A stretch of 7,626 nucleotides of DNA from CAYYBZ01 sp964470285 [NCBI: uncultured Oligoflexia bacterium]. GTDB taxonomy: Bacteria > Bdellovibrionota_G > CAYYBZ01. Positions 1-6,544 of this stretch are shown in pieces. Positions within the stretch are counted from its first letter, which is position 1. Each line of letters starts with the position of its first letter. Location of the stretch: positions 1 through 7,626 of the forward strand of contig CAYYBZ010000082.1 of the NCBI GenBank assembly GCA_964470285.1, read 5' to 3'. Made by a program: the position numbers and the translations under genes. The notes under the pieces are model-generated. The model did no database searches. It worked only from the letters and a program-made list of their open reading frames with translations, and was not told the DNA's origin.

Positions 1-642
1 AAAGTTAATTTCAGAAATATTTCTTTTCTTAACTATTTTTGCCGACCCTACCTTTTGTATTATTTCAACGGCCTTTTTTAGAACCGTTTCTCTGTAATTA
101 TTTGAACGTTCCTTTTTGCCCGGAATTCCCGTTAAAACCGGGAAATCAAAATTGTCATTCATTTTTGCGCTGATTTTTTTAAACGGCCTGGAATCCTTAC
201 CGATGTACCATAACCCGCCGTCACTGAGTATGGCGTAAGGGTTTCTTTCCTTTATGCCCATCTCGATGGTCGAGGGAAACTTCCTCTGAATGCTCACATC
301 CCTAATAAAAGGATTTTTTAGAACGTTAGTTTTCAAATTTTTCATATTTACAGTTAAAAGATTCGTATCTTTATTAATCCCTGAGCTTTGTATTATTTTT
401 TTGTCGCTGACTATTTTATTCCCGGAAATTTCTACGTTTTTAACGGCCACATAGAAAGTATCCTTTGCTTTTAAGATGGTCGGATAAACGTAATGGGTGC
501 CCAATATCAAAATTAATCCGGTTGCAACTATCAGACACACCGCTCTCGAACATTTAATGAAAGACTTTTTAGTCCTTGCCTTTACATCCTTTTTGGATCT
601 CGGTTGCTTTTTCAAAACCTTTTTTGCAGAATAATCCATCAT
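1..642 (-). CDS. ftsQ: Cell division protein FtsQ/DivIB (partial, C-terminus beyond window)
   Basis: Reading the minus strand from an ATG at 642 gives 214 codons with no stop down to position 1, so the gene leaves the window and lacks its C-terminus. The layout is that of FtsQ/DivIB: a Lys/Arg-rich cytoplasmic tail (residues 1-34), one hydrophobic segment (about 35-52, beginning VCLIVATGLILILG), then a POTRA domain (about 63-133, with VKNVEISGNK near its start and VSIQRKFPSTIEMGIKERNP near its end) and the beginning of the beta domain (GGLWYIGKDSRPF, about 142-154). FtsQ is a bitopic membrane protein that recruits FtsB/FtsL to the septum; its periplasmic POTRA domain is needed for localisation. 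It begins 5 nt after the ddl stop and follows ddl as in proteobacterial dcw clusters. Two adjacent in-frame ATGs (642 and 639) could start it; 642 has the better spacing from a GGCGGA-like site inside the ddl end. Family assignment is firm from layout and position; sequence identity of FtsQ proteins is generally low. Confidence 0.93.
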   Translation of the reverse strand, partial: MMDYSAKKVLKKQPRSKKDVKARTKKSFIKCSRAVCLIVATGLILILGTHYVYPTILKAKDTFYVAVKNVEISGNKIVSDKKIIQSSGINKDTNLLTVNMKNLKTNVLKNPFIRDVSIQRKFPSTIEMGIKERNPYAILSDGGLWYIGKDSRPFKKISAKMNDNFDFPVLTGIPGKKERSNNYRETVLKKAVEIIQKVGSAKIVKKRNISEINF

Positions 643-647
643 ATATA

Positions 648-1598
648 TTATCCGCCCACCTTTAAGCTTGCTGCTCCTATTATTTTTTCGATAAGCCGGT
701 TAAAGCTCAGACCTGTTTCTCTGGCCGCCATGGGCACAAGAGATGTATCCGTCATTCCCGGTATTGAATTTAATTCGAGCACAAAGAGGTTTTCATCCTT
801 ATCCACTATGAAATCAACTCTGCCGAACCCGTAACATTGAAGAACCCTGAATACATCGGACGCTATATCCTGGGACTGCCGCGTTACTTTCCTGGAAACC
901 CTTGCAGGAACAAAATATTCGGTCATCCCCTTTGTATATTTTGCCTTGTAATCAAAAAGCCCGCTTTTAGGAACTATTTCAACCAAAGGCAGGGGGTCCC
1001 CGTCAAGAATACCCACGGTTATTTCTTTCCCTGCTATATATTTTTCAACTACTATTTCAGGATCGTATTCAAAGGCATCCTTAATAGCTTTTTTTAAGGA
1101 TTCGGAATCTTTTGCTACCGACAAACCTATGGTTGATCCTTCTCTGCTGGGTTTTACAACTACAGGAAATCCGAATCCGCAGTTTTCCACGGCTTTTGAA
1201 ATTGTTTTTACACCCATTCCGCTTTCAAAGACCAGGTAAGGGGCGGATGGGATACCTTCATTTTCAAAAATTCTTTTTGACATTGCCTTGTCCATGGAAA
1301 CGGCAGACCCCAAAACACCGCTTCCGGTGTATGGAATTTTTAAGTATTCAAGAAGGCCCTGAACCGTTCCGTCTTCACCGTACCGGCCGTGAAGCGCAAT
1401 AAATGCTATCTCCGCCTTTTCCCTTGTAAGCTTTTCGGCTAAATCGTAGCCTGCGTCTATTTCAAAAACGTTTTCATATCCGGATTCCCTAAGGGCACGT
1501 AATACAGCCTTTCCGCTTTTAAAAGAAATCTCTCTTTCCTTTGAAAGTCCGCCCATCAAAACCGCTATTTTCTTTTTCTTTATTTCTTCGTTTGTCAT
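648..1598 (-). CDS. ddl: D-alanine--D-alanine ligase
   Basis: This 316-residue cytoplasmic ATP-grasp enzyme joins two D-Ala for the end of the peptidoglycan stem peptide. The length matches DdlB-type ligases (about 306 in E. coli). Visible motifs are IAVLMGGLSKEREIS (11-25, with the Glu of the catalytic triad at 21), ALHGRYGEDGTVQG (68-81), YTGSGV (90-95), VVKPSREGSTIG (148-159, triad Ser about 155), DYKAKY (216-221, triad Tyr 221), GRVDF (259-263) and LELNSIPGMT (274-283, metal-binding Glu 275 and Asn 277). Tyr at 221 fits a D-Ala-D-Ala enzyme; D-Ala-D-Lac ligases such as that of Leuconostoc carry Phe there. The frame stays open to TTG 1634 and ATG 1631 inside murC, but those have no ribosome binding site and add 11-12 residues not typical of the family. 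ATG 1598 lies 7 nt after the murC stop, behind AAAGGGAG, and gives the usual N-terminus. Confidence 0.96.
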   Translation of the reverse strand: MTNEEIKKKKIAVLMGGLSKEREISFKSGKAVLRALRESGYENVFEIDAGYDLAEKLTREKAEIAFIALHGRYGEDGTVQGLLEYLKIPYTGSGVLGSAVSMDKAMSKRIFENEGIPSAPYLVFESGMGVKTISKAVENCGFGFPVVVKPSREGSTIGLSVAKDSESLKKAIKDAFEYDPEIVVEKYIAGKEITVGILDGDPLPLVEIVPKSGLFDYKAKYTKGMTEYFVPARVSRKVTRQSQDIASDVFRVLQCYGFGRVDFIVDKDENLFVLELNSIPGMTDTSLVPMAARETGLSFNRLIEKIIGAASLKVGG

Positions 1599-1605
1599 AA
1601 GATTT

Positions 1606-2973
1606 CTAATGCTCCCTTTCTGAAAAGACATCAAAAAATCTGTTTATGTCCCCGGCTCCCAGACTTAAAATCACATCACCTTTTCTAACTTCCTGGCGTA
1701 TGCGAATCATATTGCTCTTCCAGTTTCTCAGATATATTGCTTTAGTCCCTCTGTGATTCATAAGTTTTACAAGAGAAGACGCGGTTATATCCTTTATTCT
1801 TTTTTCTCCGGCGCTGTATATGTCGGTTACAAAAACTAGGTCGGCGTTGTCAAATGCACCCGGGAATTCTTTTAAAAGTTCCTTGGTACGTGAATATCTG
1901 TGCGGCTGAAAAACAGCGACAATTCTTCTTGGATTCCAGATATCCTTTGCAGCATCAAGCGTGGTTTTTATCTCGGTAGGATGATGAGCATAATCATCGA
2001 CAAATATTATCCCTTCGTTTTCTCCCTTGATTTCCATTCTTCTTTCTATTCCTTCAAAAGAGGAAAGTTTTAAAGCCACTTTTCTGAAAGAAAATCCAAG
2101 CTCTAAACCTACAGCACACGCGGCCAGGGAGTTTCTGACATTATGCTCACCTGCCAAAGGAAGATTTATCTTTCCAAGCTTTTTATCCTTGTACTTCACC
2201 GTAAAGCTTGTAACGGTACCGGAGCTTTTTACGTCATAAGCAGCCAGATCGTTCGATTTCGAAAGACCGTATGTAACTATTCTTTTTCTTAGTCCGGCCA
2301 AAAGAGTTTTTATTCTTAAATCATCCCCGCAGGCAACTACAAGACCGTCAAACGGAACTCCGTTCATGAAATGAAGATATGCATCCTCCATGCTTTCAAA
2401 GTCTCTGTAATAATCCATATGTTCACGGTCCATATTCGTAATAACCGCAATATTTGCCCTGACTTTCTGAAATGTCCCGTCACTCTCGTCAGCTTCAGCC
2501 ACAAACACTTTACCTTTTCCCAGTATGGCGTTCTTTGAAACCCCTTTTAGTATTCCTCCGATAATTACAGTCGGTCTGATCTTTGAAGTCCTTATAATTT
2601 CCGAAATCATCGCCGTAGTTGTCGTTTTTCCGTGAGCACCCGATACTGCGATTGAAAAACCCTTCCTTAAAATCTCGGAGAGCATTTCCCCTCTCTGTAT
2701 CGCAGGTATCTTTCTTCTTTCGGCTTCTATTATCTCCGGGTTTTTACCGTTTATCGCGGACGAATAAACGACGATTTGAGCCTCAGATACATTTTGTTTT
2801 TTATGAGAGTAATTAATTTTTGCCCCTAAGGATTTGAGCCTTTCCGTAAGGGCACTTCTTCTTAAATCAGATCCGGACACACTGTATCCGTAAGAAATAA
2901 GAACCTCTGCAATACCGCTCATTCCTATTCCTCCGATACCTATAAAGTGAACCTTTTTTACTCCCTCATGCAT
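1606..2973 (-). CDS. murC: UDP-N-acetylmuramate--L-alanine ligase
   Basis: MurC is the first Mur ligase and adds L-Ala to UDP-MurNAc with ATP in the cytoplasm. The 455-residue product has the three-domain Mur ligase layout. The N-terminal UDP-binding Rossmann domain carries HFIGIGGIGMSGIAE (9-23) and YSSAI (70-74). The central ATPase domain carries SGAHGKTTTTAM (111-122), EADESDGTF (160-168), ITNMDREHMDYY (178-189) and GEHNVRNSLAA (275-285). The C-terminal domain carries VDDYAHHPTEI (325-335), FQPHRYSRT (355-363) and LGAGDI (438-443). The start ATG lies 2 nt after the murG stop, and AGGA sits 6 nt upstream, inside the murG end. The stop is TAG. The gene is followed directly by ddl; no murB lies between them. 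It is a little shorter than E. coli MurC (491) but within the family range, with no key motif missing. Confidence 0.98.
   Translation of the reverse strand: MHEGVKKVHFIGIGGIGMSGIAEVLISYGYSVSGSDLRRSALTERLKSLGAKINYSHKKQNVSEAQIVVYSSAINGKNPEIIEAERRKIPAIQRGEMLSEILRKGFSIAVSGAHGKTTTTAMISEIIRTSKIRPTVIIGGILKGVSKNAILGKGKVFVAEADESDGTFQKVRANIAVITNMDREHMDYYRDFESMEDAYLHFMNGVPFDGLVVACGDDLRIKTLLAGLRKRIVTYGLSKSNDLAAYDVKSSGTVTSFTVKYKDKKLGKINLPLAGEHNVRNSLAACAVGLELGFSFRKVALKLSSFEGIERRMEIKGENEGIIFVDDYAHHPTEIKTTLDAAKDIWNPRRIVAVFQPHRYSRTKELLKEFPGAFDNADLVFVTDIYSAGEKRIKDITASSLVKLMNHRGTKAIYLRNWKSNMIRIRQEVRKGDVILSLGAGDINRFFDVFSEREH
1612..1619 (-). promoter_or_regulatory. Probable ribosome binding site of ddl
   Basis: The minus strand reads AAAGGGAG at the very end of murC, 13 nt before ATG 1598. 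The spacing is longer than ideal. No comparable site precedes the in-frame TTG 1634 or ATG 1631, so it still favours 1598 as the ddl start. Confidence 0.5.
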
Positions 2974-2975
2974 AT

Positions 2976-4052
2976 TTATTCCTGAGCAATCTCCGTTAAA
3001 CTGTTAACAATTGTCTCGTCAGCCTTGGGCTTTGAAAGCTTAAGCGCTTTTTGACCCATATTTTTTAAATCTTCAGGTTTATCTAAAAGTTCGCAGAGTT
3101 TCTTTGCCAGGGTTTCTGCTGTAAAATCTTTGTTCAATATTTTTACGGCCGCACCCGCTTCCTCCATAATTTTTGCGTTTATTTCCTGATGATCATAAGC
3201 AGAGTTCGGATAAGGAACCAAAATCGAAGGCAAACCTACGGCCATTATTTCGCAAATTCCGGATCCAGATCTGGAAATCAGAAGATCGGATTTTTCAAAA
3301 TAAGAAGCCATATCATCGGTAAAAATAAAAACATCAGCATCGCATTCATGCTTTTCGTAGGCTTTTTGCACTTTTTCAAAGTCACGGTTCCCCGTCTGAT
3401 GATAAAATCTTAATTTAGAAAGCCTGTCTTTCAATAATCCCAACGCATCAATAACAGCCTCGTTTATTTTCGATGCGCCCTGTGATCCCCCGAAAATGAA
3501 AATCGATGTTTTTGAATCGGGATTTCTCTTGAAGAGGCCAATTTTTAAAATTTCTTCTCTTAAAGGGTTGCCGGTAACAATGACCTTGGATTTCTTGAAA
3601 TAAACCTCAGTAAACTTAAAGGCTAAATAGATTTTACCGGCAAAAAGACCTAAAATTCTGTTTGCCAGACCGGCAACCGTATTCTGTTCCAAAATTGCCG
3701 CCGGGACACCCTTAAGTCTTGCCGCAAGTATGGTCGGATAACTGGCGTATCCACCTACGCCTAAAACAACATCCGGCTTAAACGCTTCGATTATGTTTAT
3801 TGATGAAAAAACCGCTTTTAGAACCTTAATTAAATTAATTATTTTCACAAAAATGTTCTTGCCTACTATTCCGCCCAGGGGAAGAAGTTCTATATCGATG
3901 TCATGTTTCGGAACAATTTCGGCTTCCATTCCAGACTTTGATCCGACATAAAGCACTTTGTTTTCTTTATTCAAACTCATAAATTTTTTGGCAACTGCTA
4001 TGCCCGGGAAAATATGTCCTCCCGTTCCTCCTCCGGCTACAATAAGTTTCAT
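2976..4052 (-). CDS. murG: Lipid II synthase: UDP-GlcNAc transferase to lipid I
   Basis: MurG is a GT-B fold glycosyltransferase on the inner face of the cytoplasmic membrane that transfers GlcNAc from UDP-GlcNAc to lipid I, making lipid II. With the start at 4052 the protein has 358 residues, close to E. coli MurG (355). The N-terminal acceptor domain shows the glycine loop VAGGGTGGHIFPG (5-17), GVGGYASYP (98-106), EQN (122-124) and GNPLR (161-165). The C-terminal donor domain shows IFGGSQGASKINE (186-198), YHQTG (217-221), ISRSGSGICEIMAVGLPSIL (259-278) and DHQEINA (287-293). An in-frame ATG at 4058 overlaps the ftsW stop as ATGA, but GGGGAGG at 4061-4067 would then be only 2 nt away. From 4052 the gap is an ideal 8 nt, and the product begins MKLIVAGGGTGG. 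The gene follows ftsW and precedes murC, as expected for a dcw cluster. Confidence 0.97.
   Translation of the reverse strand: MKLIVAGGGTGGHIFPGIAVAKKFMSLNKENKVLYVGSKSGMEAEIVPKHDIDIELLPLGGIVGKNIFVKIINLIKVLKAVFSSINIIEAFKPDVVLGVGGYASYPTILAARLKGVPAAILEQNTVAGLANRILGLFAGKIYLAFKFTEVYFKKSKVIVTGNPLREEILKIGLFKRNPDSKTSIFIFGGSQGASKINEAVIDALGLLKDRLSKLRFYHQTGNRDFEKVQKAYEKHECDADVFIFTDDMASYFEKSDLLISRSGSGICEIMAVGLPSILVPYPNSAYDHQEINAKIMEEAGAAVKILNKDFTAETLAKKLCELLDKPEDLKNMGQKALKLSKPKADETIVNSLTEIAQE
2980..2983 (-). promoter_or_regulatory. Ribosome binding site of murC
   Basis: The minus strand reads AGGA, 6 nt before the murC ATG at 2973, within the last codons of murG. It is short but well spaced, and agrees with the MurC N-terminus expected from the family. 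Confidence 0.55.
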
Positions 4053-4054
4053 AT

Positions 4055-5194
4055 TCATATCCTCCCCGCAAATTTAAATTCGCGGGACTGATTTACGTTT
4101 GCAGAGATATTCACCAGAATTCCCGCCGCAAGCATGGTAATAACCAGAGAAGATCCGCCGTAACTTATGAAGGGCAATGTAAGCCCCTTTGTCGGCAGAA
4201 GACCCATTGTCACCGCCATATTTACAAAGGCCTGAAGTCCGATCATAAAAGTAATTCCCGTTCCTAGAATCACGCAGAAAGTATCTCTGTGCGCGTAGGA
4301 AATCCTAAGTCCCTTGTAAACAAAAAGTGAAAAAAGTCCCAAAACCGCAATCACGCCGATAAATCCAAGCTCCTCGGCTATTACCGAAAAAATAAAATCC
4401 GTATGAGCTTCGGGAAGATACAAAAGCTTCTGTTTTCCGTCGCCCAGTCCCTGACCGGTCAAACCTCCGTTTGAAAATGCAATGAAGGATTGAATCATCT
4501 GGAATCCTGAACCTAAAGGATCCTTCCAGGGATCTGCAAATGCGATAATCCTTTTCAGTCTGTATCCTGATTTCAAGACAAGATAAACGATAGGAGGACA
4601 GGCGAATAAAAGTGCTCCGGACAGATACGAAATCCTGGCACCGGCGACAAAAAGCATAATAAGGACTATGGCGCATATGGTAACCGCAGTTCCGAAATCA
4701 GGCTGACCGGTTATTAAAACTACAAAAAGTCCGGTTATAGCTATGCAGGGTAAAAACCCCCTTTTAAATGAAGTTATATCATCGCCTATTTTTGATATAT
4801 ATGAAGCAAGAAATATAATAAGCGCGATCTTTGCAAATTCAGACGGCTGGAAAGAGAAAAACGACAGATTAATCCATCTTGAAGCGGTTCCCGACTTCAC
4901 TACTCCGTGCTTCGATATTAATAGAAATAAAAGCAGACCCAAGGCTAAGGAAAGAATCGGCAGGGAAAGTTTTTTAAGCGCTGAAAGCCTGATTTTCATA
5001 CCGATGAGCATGAAAACGAGCCCCAGGACAACCATCATTAAGTGCTTCTCTATAAAGAAATACTGATTGGAAAAATGCTCCTGCGAATATATCGAGCTCG
5101 ACGAATAGACCATTACTATTCCCGTAGCCACAAGCATACCAATAACCGCAAGCAGGCCTCTGTCTTCTTTTGCTTTTATCGTATTACTTTCCAC
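4055..5194 (-). CDS. ftsW: Septal peptidoglycan glycosyltransferase FtsW (SEDS family)
   Basis: FtsW is a polytopic SEDS protein that polymerises glycan strands from lipid II at the division site, with a class B PBP (FtsI) as partner. The 379-residue product has about ten hydrophobic segments, the first near 13-31 and the last near 344-365. Recognisable motifs are SRWINLSFFSFQPSEFAKIA (105-124), TGQPDFGTA (162-170), LGSGFQMIQS (227-236), LPEAHTDFIF (260-269) and the family signature GLLPTKGLTLPFISYGGSSL (331-350). Asp 266 in the HTDF motif corresponds to the residue regarded as catalytically essential in SEDS enzymes. Its location between murD and murG and the HTDF/signature wording favour FtsW over its paralogues RodA and SpoVE. 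The start codon is GTG, inside the last codons of murD (11-nt overlap), with AAAGG 8 nt upstream. The stop TGA is 2 nt before the preferred murG start. Confidence 0.96.
   Translation of the reverse strand: MESNTIKAKEDRGLLAVIGMLVATGIVMVYSSSSIYSQEHFSNQYFFIEKHLMMVVLGLVFMLIGMKIRLSALKKLSLPILSLALGLLLFLLISKHGVVKSGTASRWINLSFFSFQPSEFAKIALIIFLASYISKIGDDITSFKRGFLPCIAITGLFVVLITGQPDFGTAVTICAIVLIMLFVAGARISYLSGALLFACPPIVYLVLKSGYRLKRIIAFADPWKDPLGSGFQMIQSFIAFSNGGLTGQGLGDGKQKLLYLPEAHTDFIFSVIAEELGFIGVIAVLGLFSLFVYKGLRISYAHRDTFCVILGTGITFMIGLQAFVNMAVTMGLLPTKGLTLPFISYGGSSLVITMLAAGILVNISANVNQSREFKFAGRI
4061..4067 (-). promoter_or_regulatory. Ribosome binding site of murG
   Basis: The minus strand reads GGGGAGG here, inside the last codons of ftsW. 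It lies 8 nt before ATG 4052 and only 2 nt before ATG 4058, which decides the murG start in favour of 4052. It is the strongest Shine-Dalgarno match among the junctions in this window. Confidence 0.85.
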
Positions 5195-6542
5195 TTAAAT
5201 AACCTTTAACAATTTTTTTAAATCTTGCTCCGCGCTCAGAATAATTTCTGAACTGATCAAAACTTGAATTTGCCGGAGACAGCAAAACAACGTCTCCCTT
5301 ACATGCCAGCTCTTTAGCCTTGTTTATTGCATCTTCAAATTTTTTAATTACATGAACGGGTCTGTTCTTCCCTATATGATCCGCCATTTTATTTCTCGCC
5401 TCTCCGAACAAAACTATCGACTTTACATTGGGGGTAATGCGCTTTCGTAGAGATTCAAAATCGGAGCCTTTATCCCTGCCCCCTGCCAGGAGAATTATCG
5501 GATCCTCTATACTTTCGATAGCTTTCACTGTTGAATCTACGGTAGTGCTTTTTGAATCATCGTAGTATTCAACTCCGTCAATTTCGGCGACGAATTCAAT
5601 TCTGTGAGGCAATCCCTCGAATTTTTCAAGAGCGCTTTTAATCACGTTTGCAGAGCAGTCAATACTCAGAGCCGCTAAAGTTGCGGCCATAAGATTATAA
5701 ATGTTATGCCTCCCGGGCATATTAAATTCAGAAAGGCCGATTGAAACGGCCTCAGGTAAAACACTGCCCTTTAAACTGTCTTTTTCGAAATAAAGGTCAG
5801 CCTTAGTATTATCAATAGAATAGTAAAGTTTTCTTGAGTTAATCTTTTTTGAAATAGTTGAGATGTTCTCATCGTCTAAATTTAATATTGCTGTTTCAGT
5901 TTCCTTATGATTTTTAAACATCTGAAGCTTTAATGATGTGTAAAGCTCCATTGTTTTATGCCTGTCCAGGTGATTCCGGCTGATATTGGTAATCACACCG
6001 ACTTTTGGTTTAAATTCCTTGACGGCTTCAAGCTGAAAAGAGGACACTTCGACCACATAAAAGTCATACTTATTGTCACCCGACAGAGCTTCAATAAGGG
6101 GAATTCCTATATTACCGCCGATAAAACAGCTTTTTTCCCATTCCTTGAGAATGGTTCCCAGCATTTTTACAGTCGTACTTTTTCCGTTAGTTCCGGTTAC
6201 GGCAATAAGTTTTTCTCCTCCTATAATTCTGTAAGCAAATTCTATTTCGCTTACCGTTTCCAGCTCCATTTCCTTAATCTTTTTTACAAAAGGAGAAGAA
6301 ACGGGGACACCCGGGCAAAGTATGGCTAAAGTACTTCCCTTAACGCTTTCGATTGAGTGCCCCCCGAATTCAAATTCACACTCCAAATCAGATACCTGAT
6401 TCCAGGTCGCCAGCAGTTCGTCCCTTTTTCTTTTTTCAGTTACGAATACTCTGGCCCCCCCCTTGACTAGATATCTGAGCAGAGCGACGCCTGTTCTTTC
6501 TCCAAGCCCTACAACGGTTATTTTTTTATTCTTTAAATCCAT
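5184..6542 (-). CDS. murD: UDP-N-acetylmuramoyl-L-alanine--D-glutamate ligase
   Basis: MurD is the second Mur ligase, adding D-Glu to UDP-MurNAc-L-Ala with ATP in the cytoplasm. The 452 residues match the family length (E. coli 438). The N-terminal domain has VVGLGERTGVAL (10-21), one residue longer in the glycine loop than E. coli MurD, and CPGVP (76-80). The ATPase domain has VTGTNGKST (115-123), GGNIG (142-146), VEVSSFQLE (164-172), NISRNHLDRH (186-195) and Lys 205, which aligns with the carbamylated Lys of E. coli MurD. It also has GRHNIYN (277-283) and GLPHRIE (310-316). The C-terminal domain has YDDSKSTT (327-334), LAGGRDKG (352-359) and LSPANSSFDQF (421-431). The gene begins 2 nt after the mraY stop and has no recognisable Shine-Dalgarno sequence, so translation is probably coupled to mraY (inference). 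A run of eight G residues on the coding strand (6455-6462) encodes the Lys-Gly-Gly-Ala stretch at 27-30. Confidence 0.98.
   Translation of the reverse strand: MDLKNKKITVVGLGERTGVALLRYLVKGGARVFVTEKRKRDELLATWNQVSDLECEFEFGGHSIESVKGSTLAILCPGVPVSSPFVKKIKEMELETVSEIEFAYRIIGGEKLIAVTGTNGKSTTVKMLGTILKEWEKSCFIGGNIGIPLIEALSGDNKYDFYVVEVSSFQLEAVKEFKPKVGVITNISRNHLDRHKTMELYTSLKLQMFKNHKETETAILNLDDENISTISKKINSRKLYYSIDNTKADLYFEKDSLKGSVLPEAVSIGLSEFNMPGRHNIYNLMAATLAALSIDCSANVIKSALEKFEGLPHRIEFVAEIDGVEYYDDSKSTTVDSTVKAIESIEDPIILLAGGRDKGSDFESLRKRITPNVKSIVLFGEARNKMADHIGKNRPVHVIKKFEDAINKAKELACKGDVVLLSPANSSFDQFRNYSERGARFKKIVKGYLSGK
5203..5207 (-). promoter_or_regulatory. Ribosome binding site of ftsW
   Basis: The minus strand reads AAAGG, 8 nt before the GTG at 5194, and lies within the end of murD. 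It supports the GTG start codon and hence the 11-nt murD/ftsW overlap. Confidence 0.65.
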
Positions 6543-6544
6543 AT

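Noticed and set aside
174-180. Run of seven A on the coding strand of ftsQ, considered as a frameshift or slippage site.
   Set aside because: The FtsQ frame continues correctly on both sides, encoding expected beta-domain residues; A-runs in Lys codons are common in this AT-leaning sequence.
643-647. ddl/ftsQ gap considered as a site for a promoter or terminator.
   Set aside because: Only five bases, TATAT on the minus strand, separate stop and start, with no hairpin and no -35 element that I could recognise.
604-1402. Several plus-strand open frames opposite ddl.
   Set aside because: They are antisense to well-conserved ddl sequence, have low-complexity compositions and no convincing ribosome binding sites or family resemblance.
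4305-4676. Open frame of 123 codons on the minus strand inside ftsW.
   Set aside because: It lies in another frame of ftsW, has a Ser/Arg/Cys-rich composition with no recognisable domain, and the ftsW frame carries all conserved motifs.
5694-5699. Minus-strand TATAAT hexamer inside murD, a possible internal -10 box.
   Set aside because: It encodes the conserved HNIYNLM region of MurD, and no -35-like hexamer lies at the proper distance upstream (ATATGC is there).
5958-6329. Plus-strand open frame of 123 codons opposite murD.
   Set aside because: It is antisense to the MurD ATPase domain, is rich in Phe and aromatic residues from reverse-complemented Lys/Glu codons, and has no recognisable motif.
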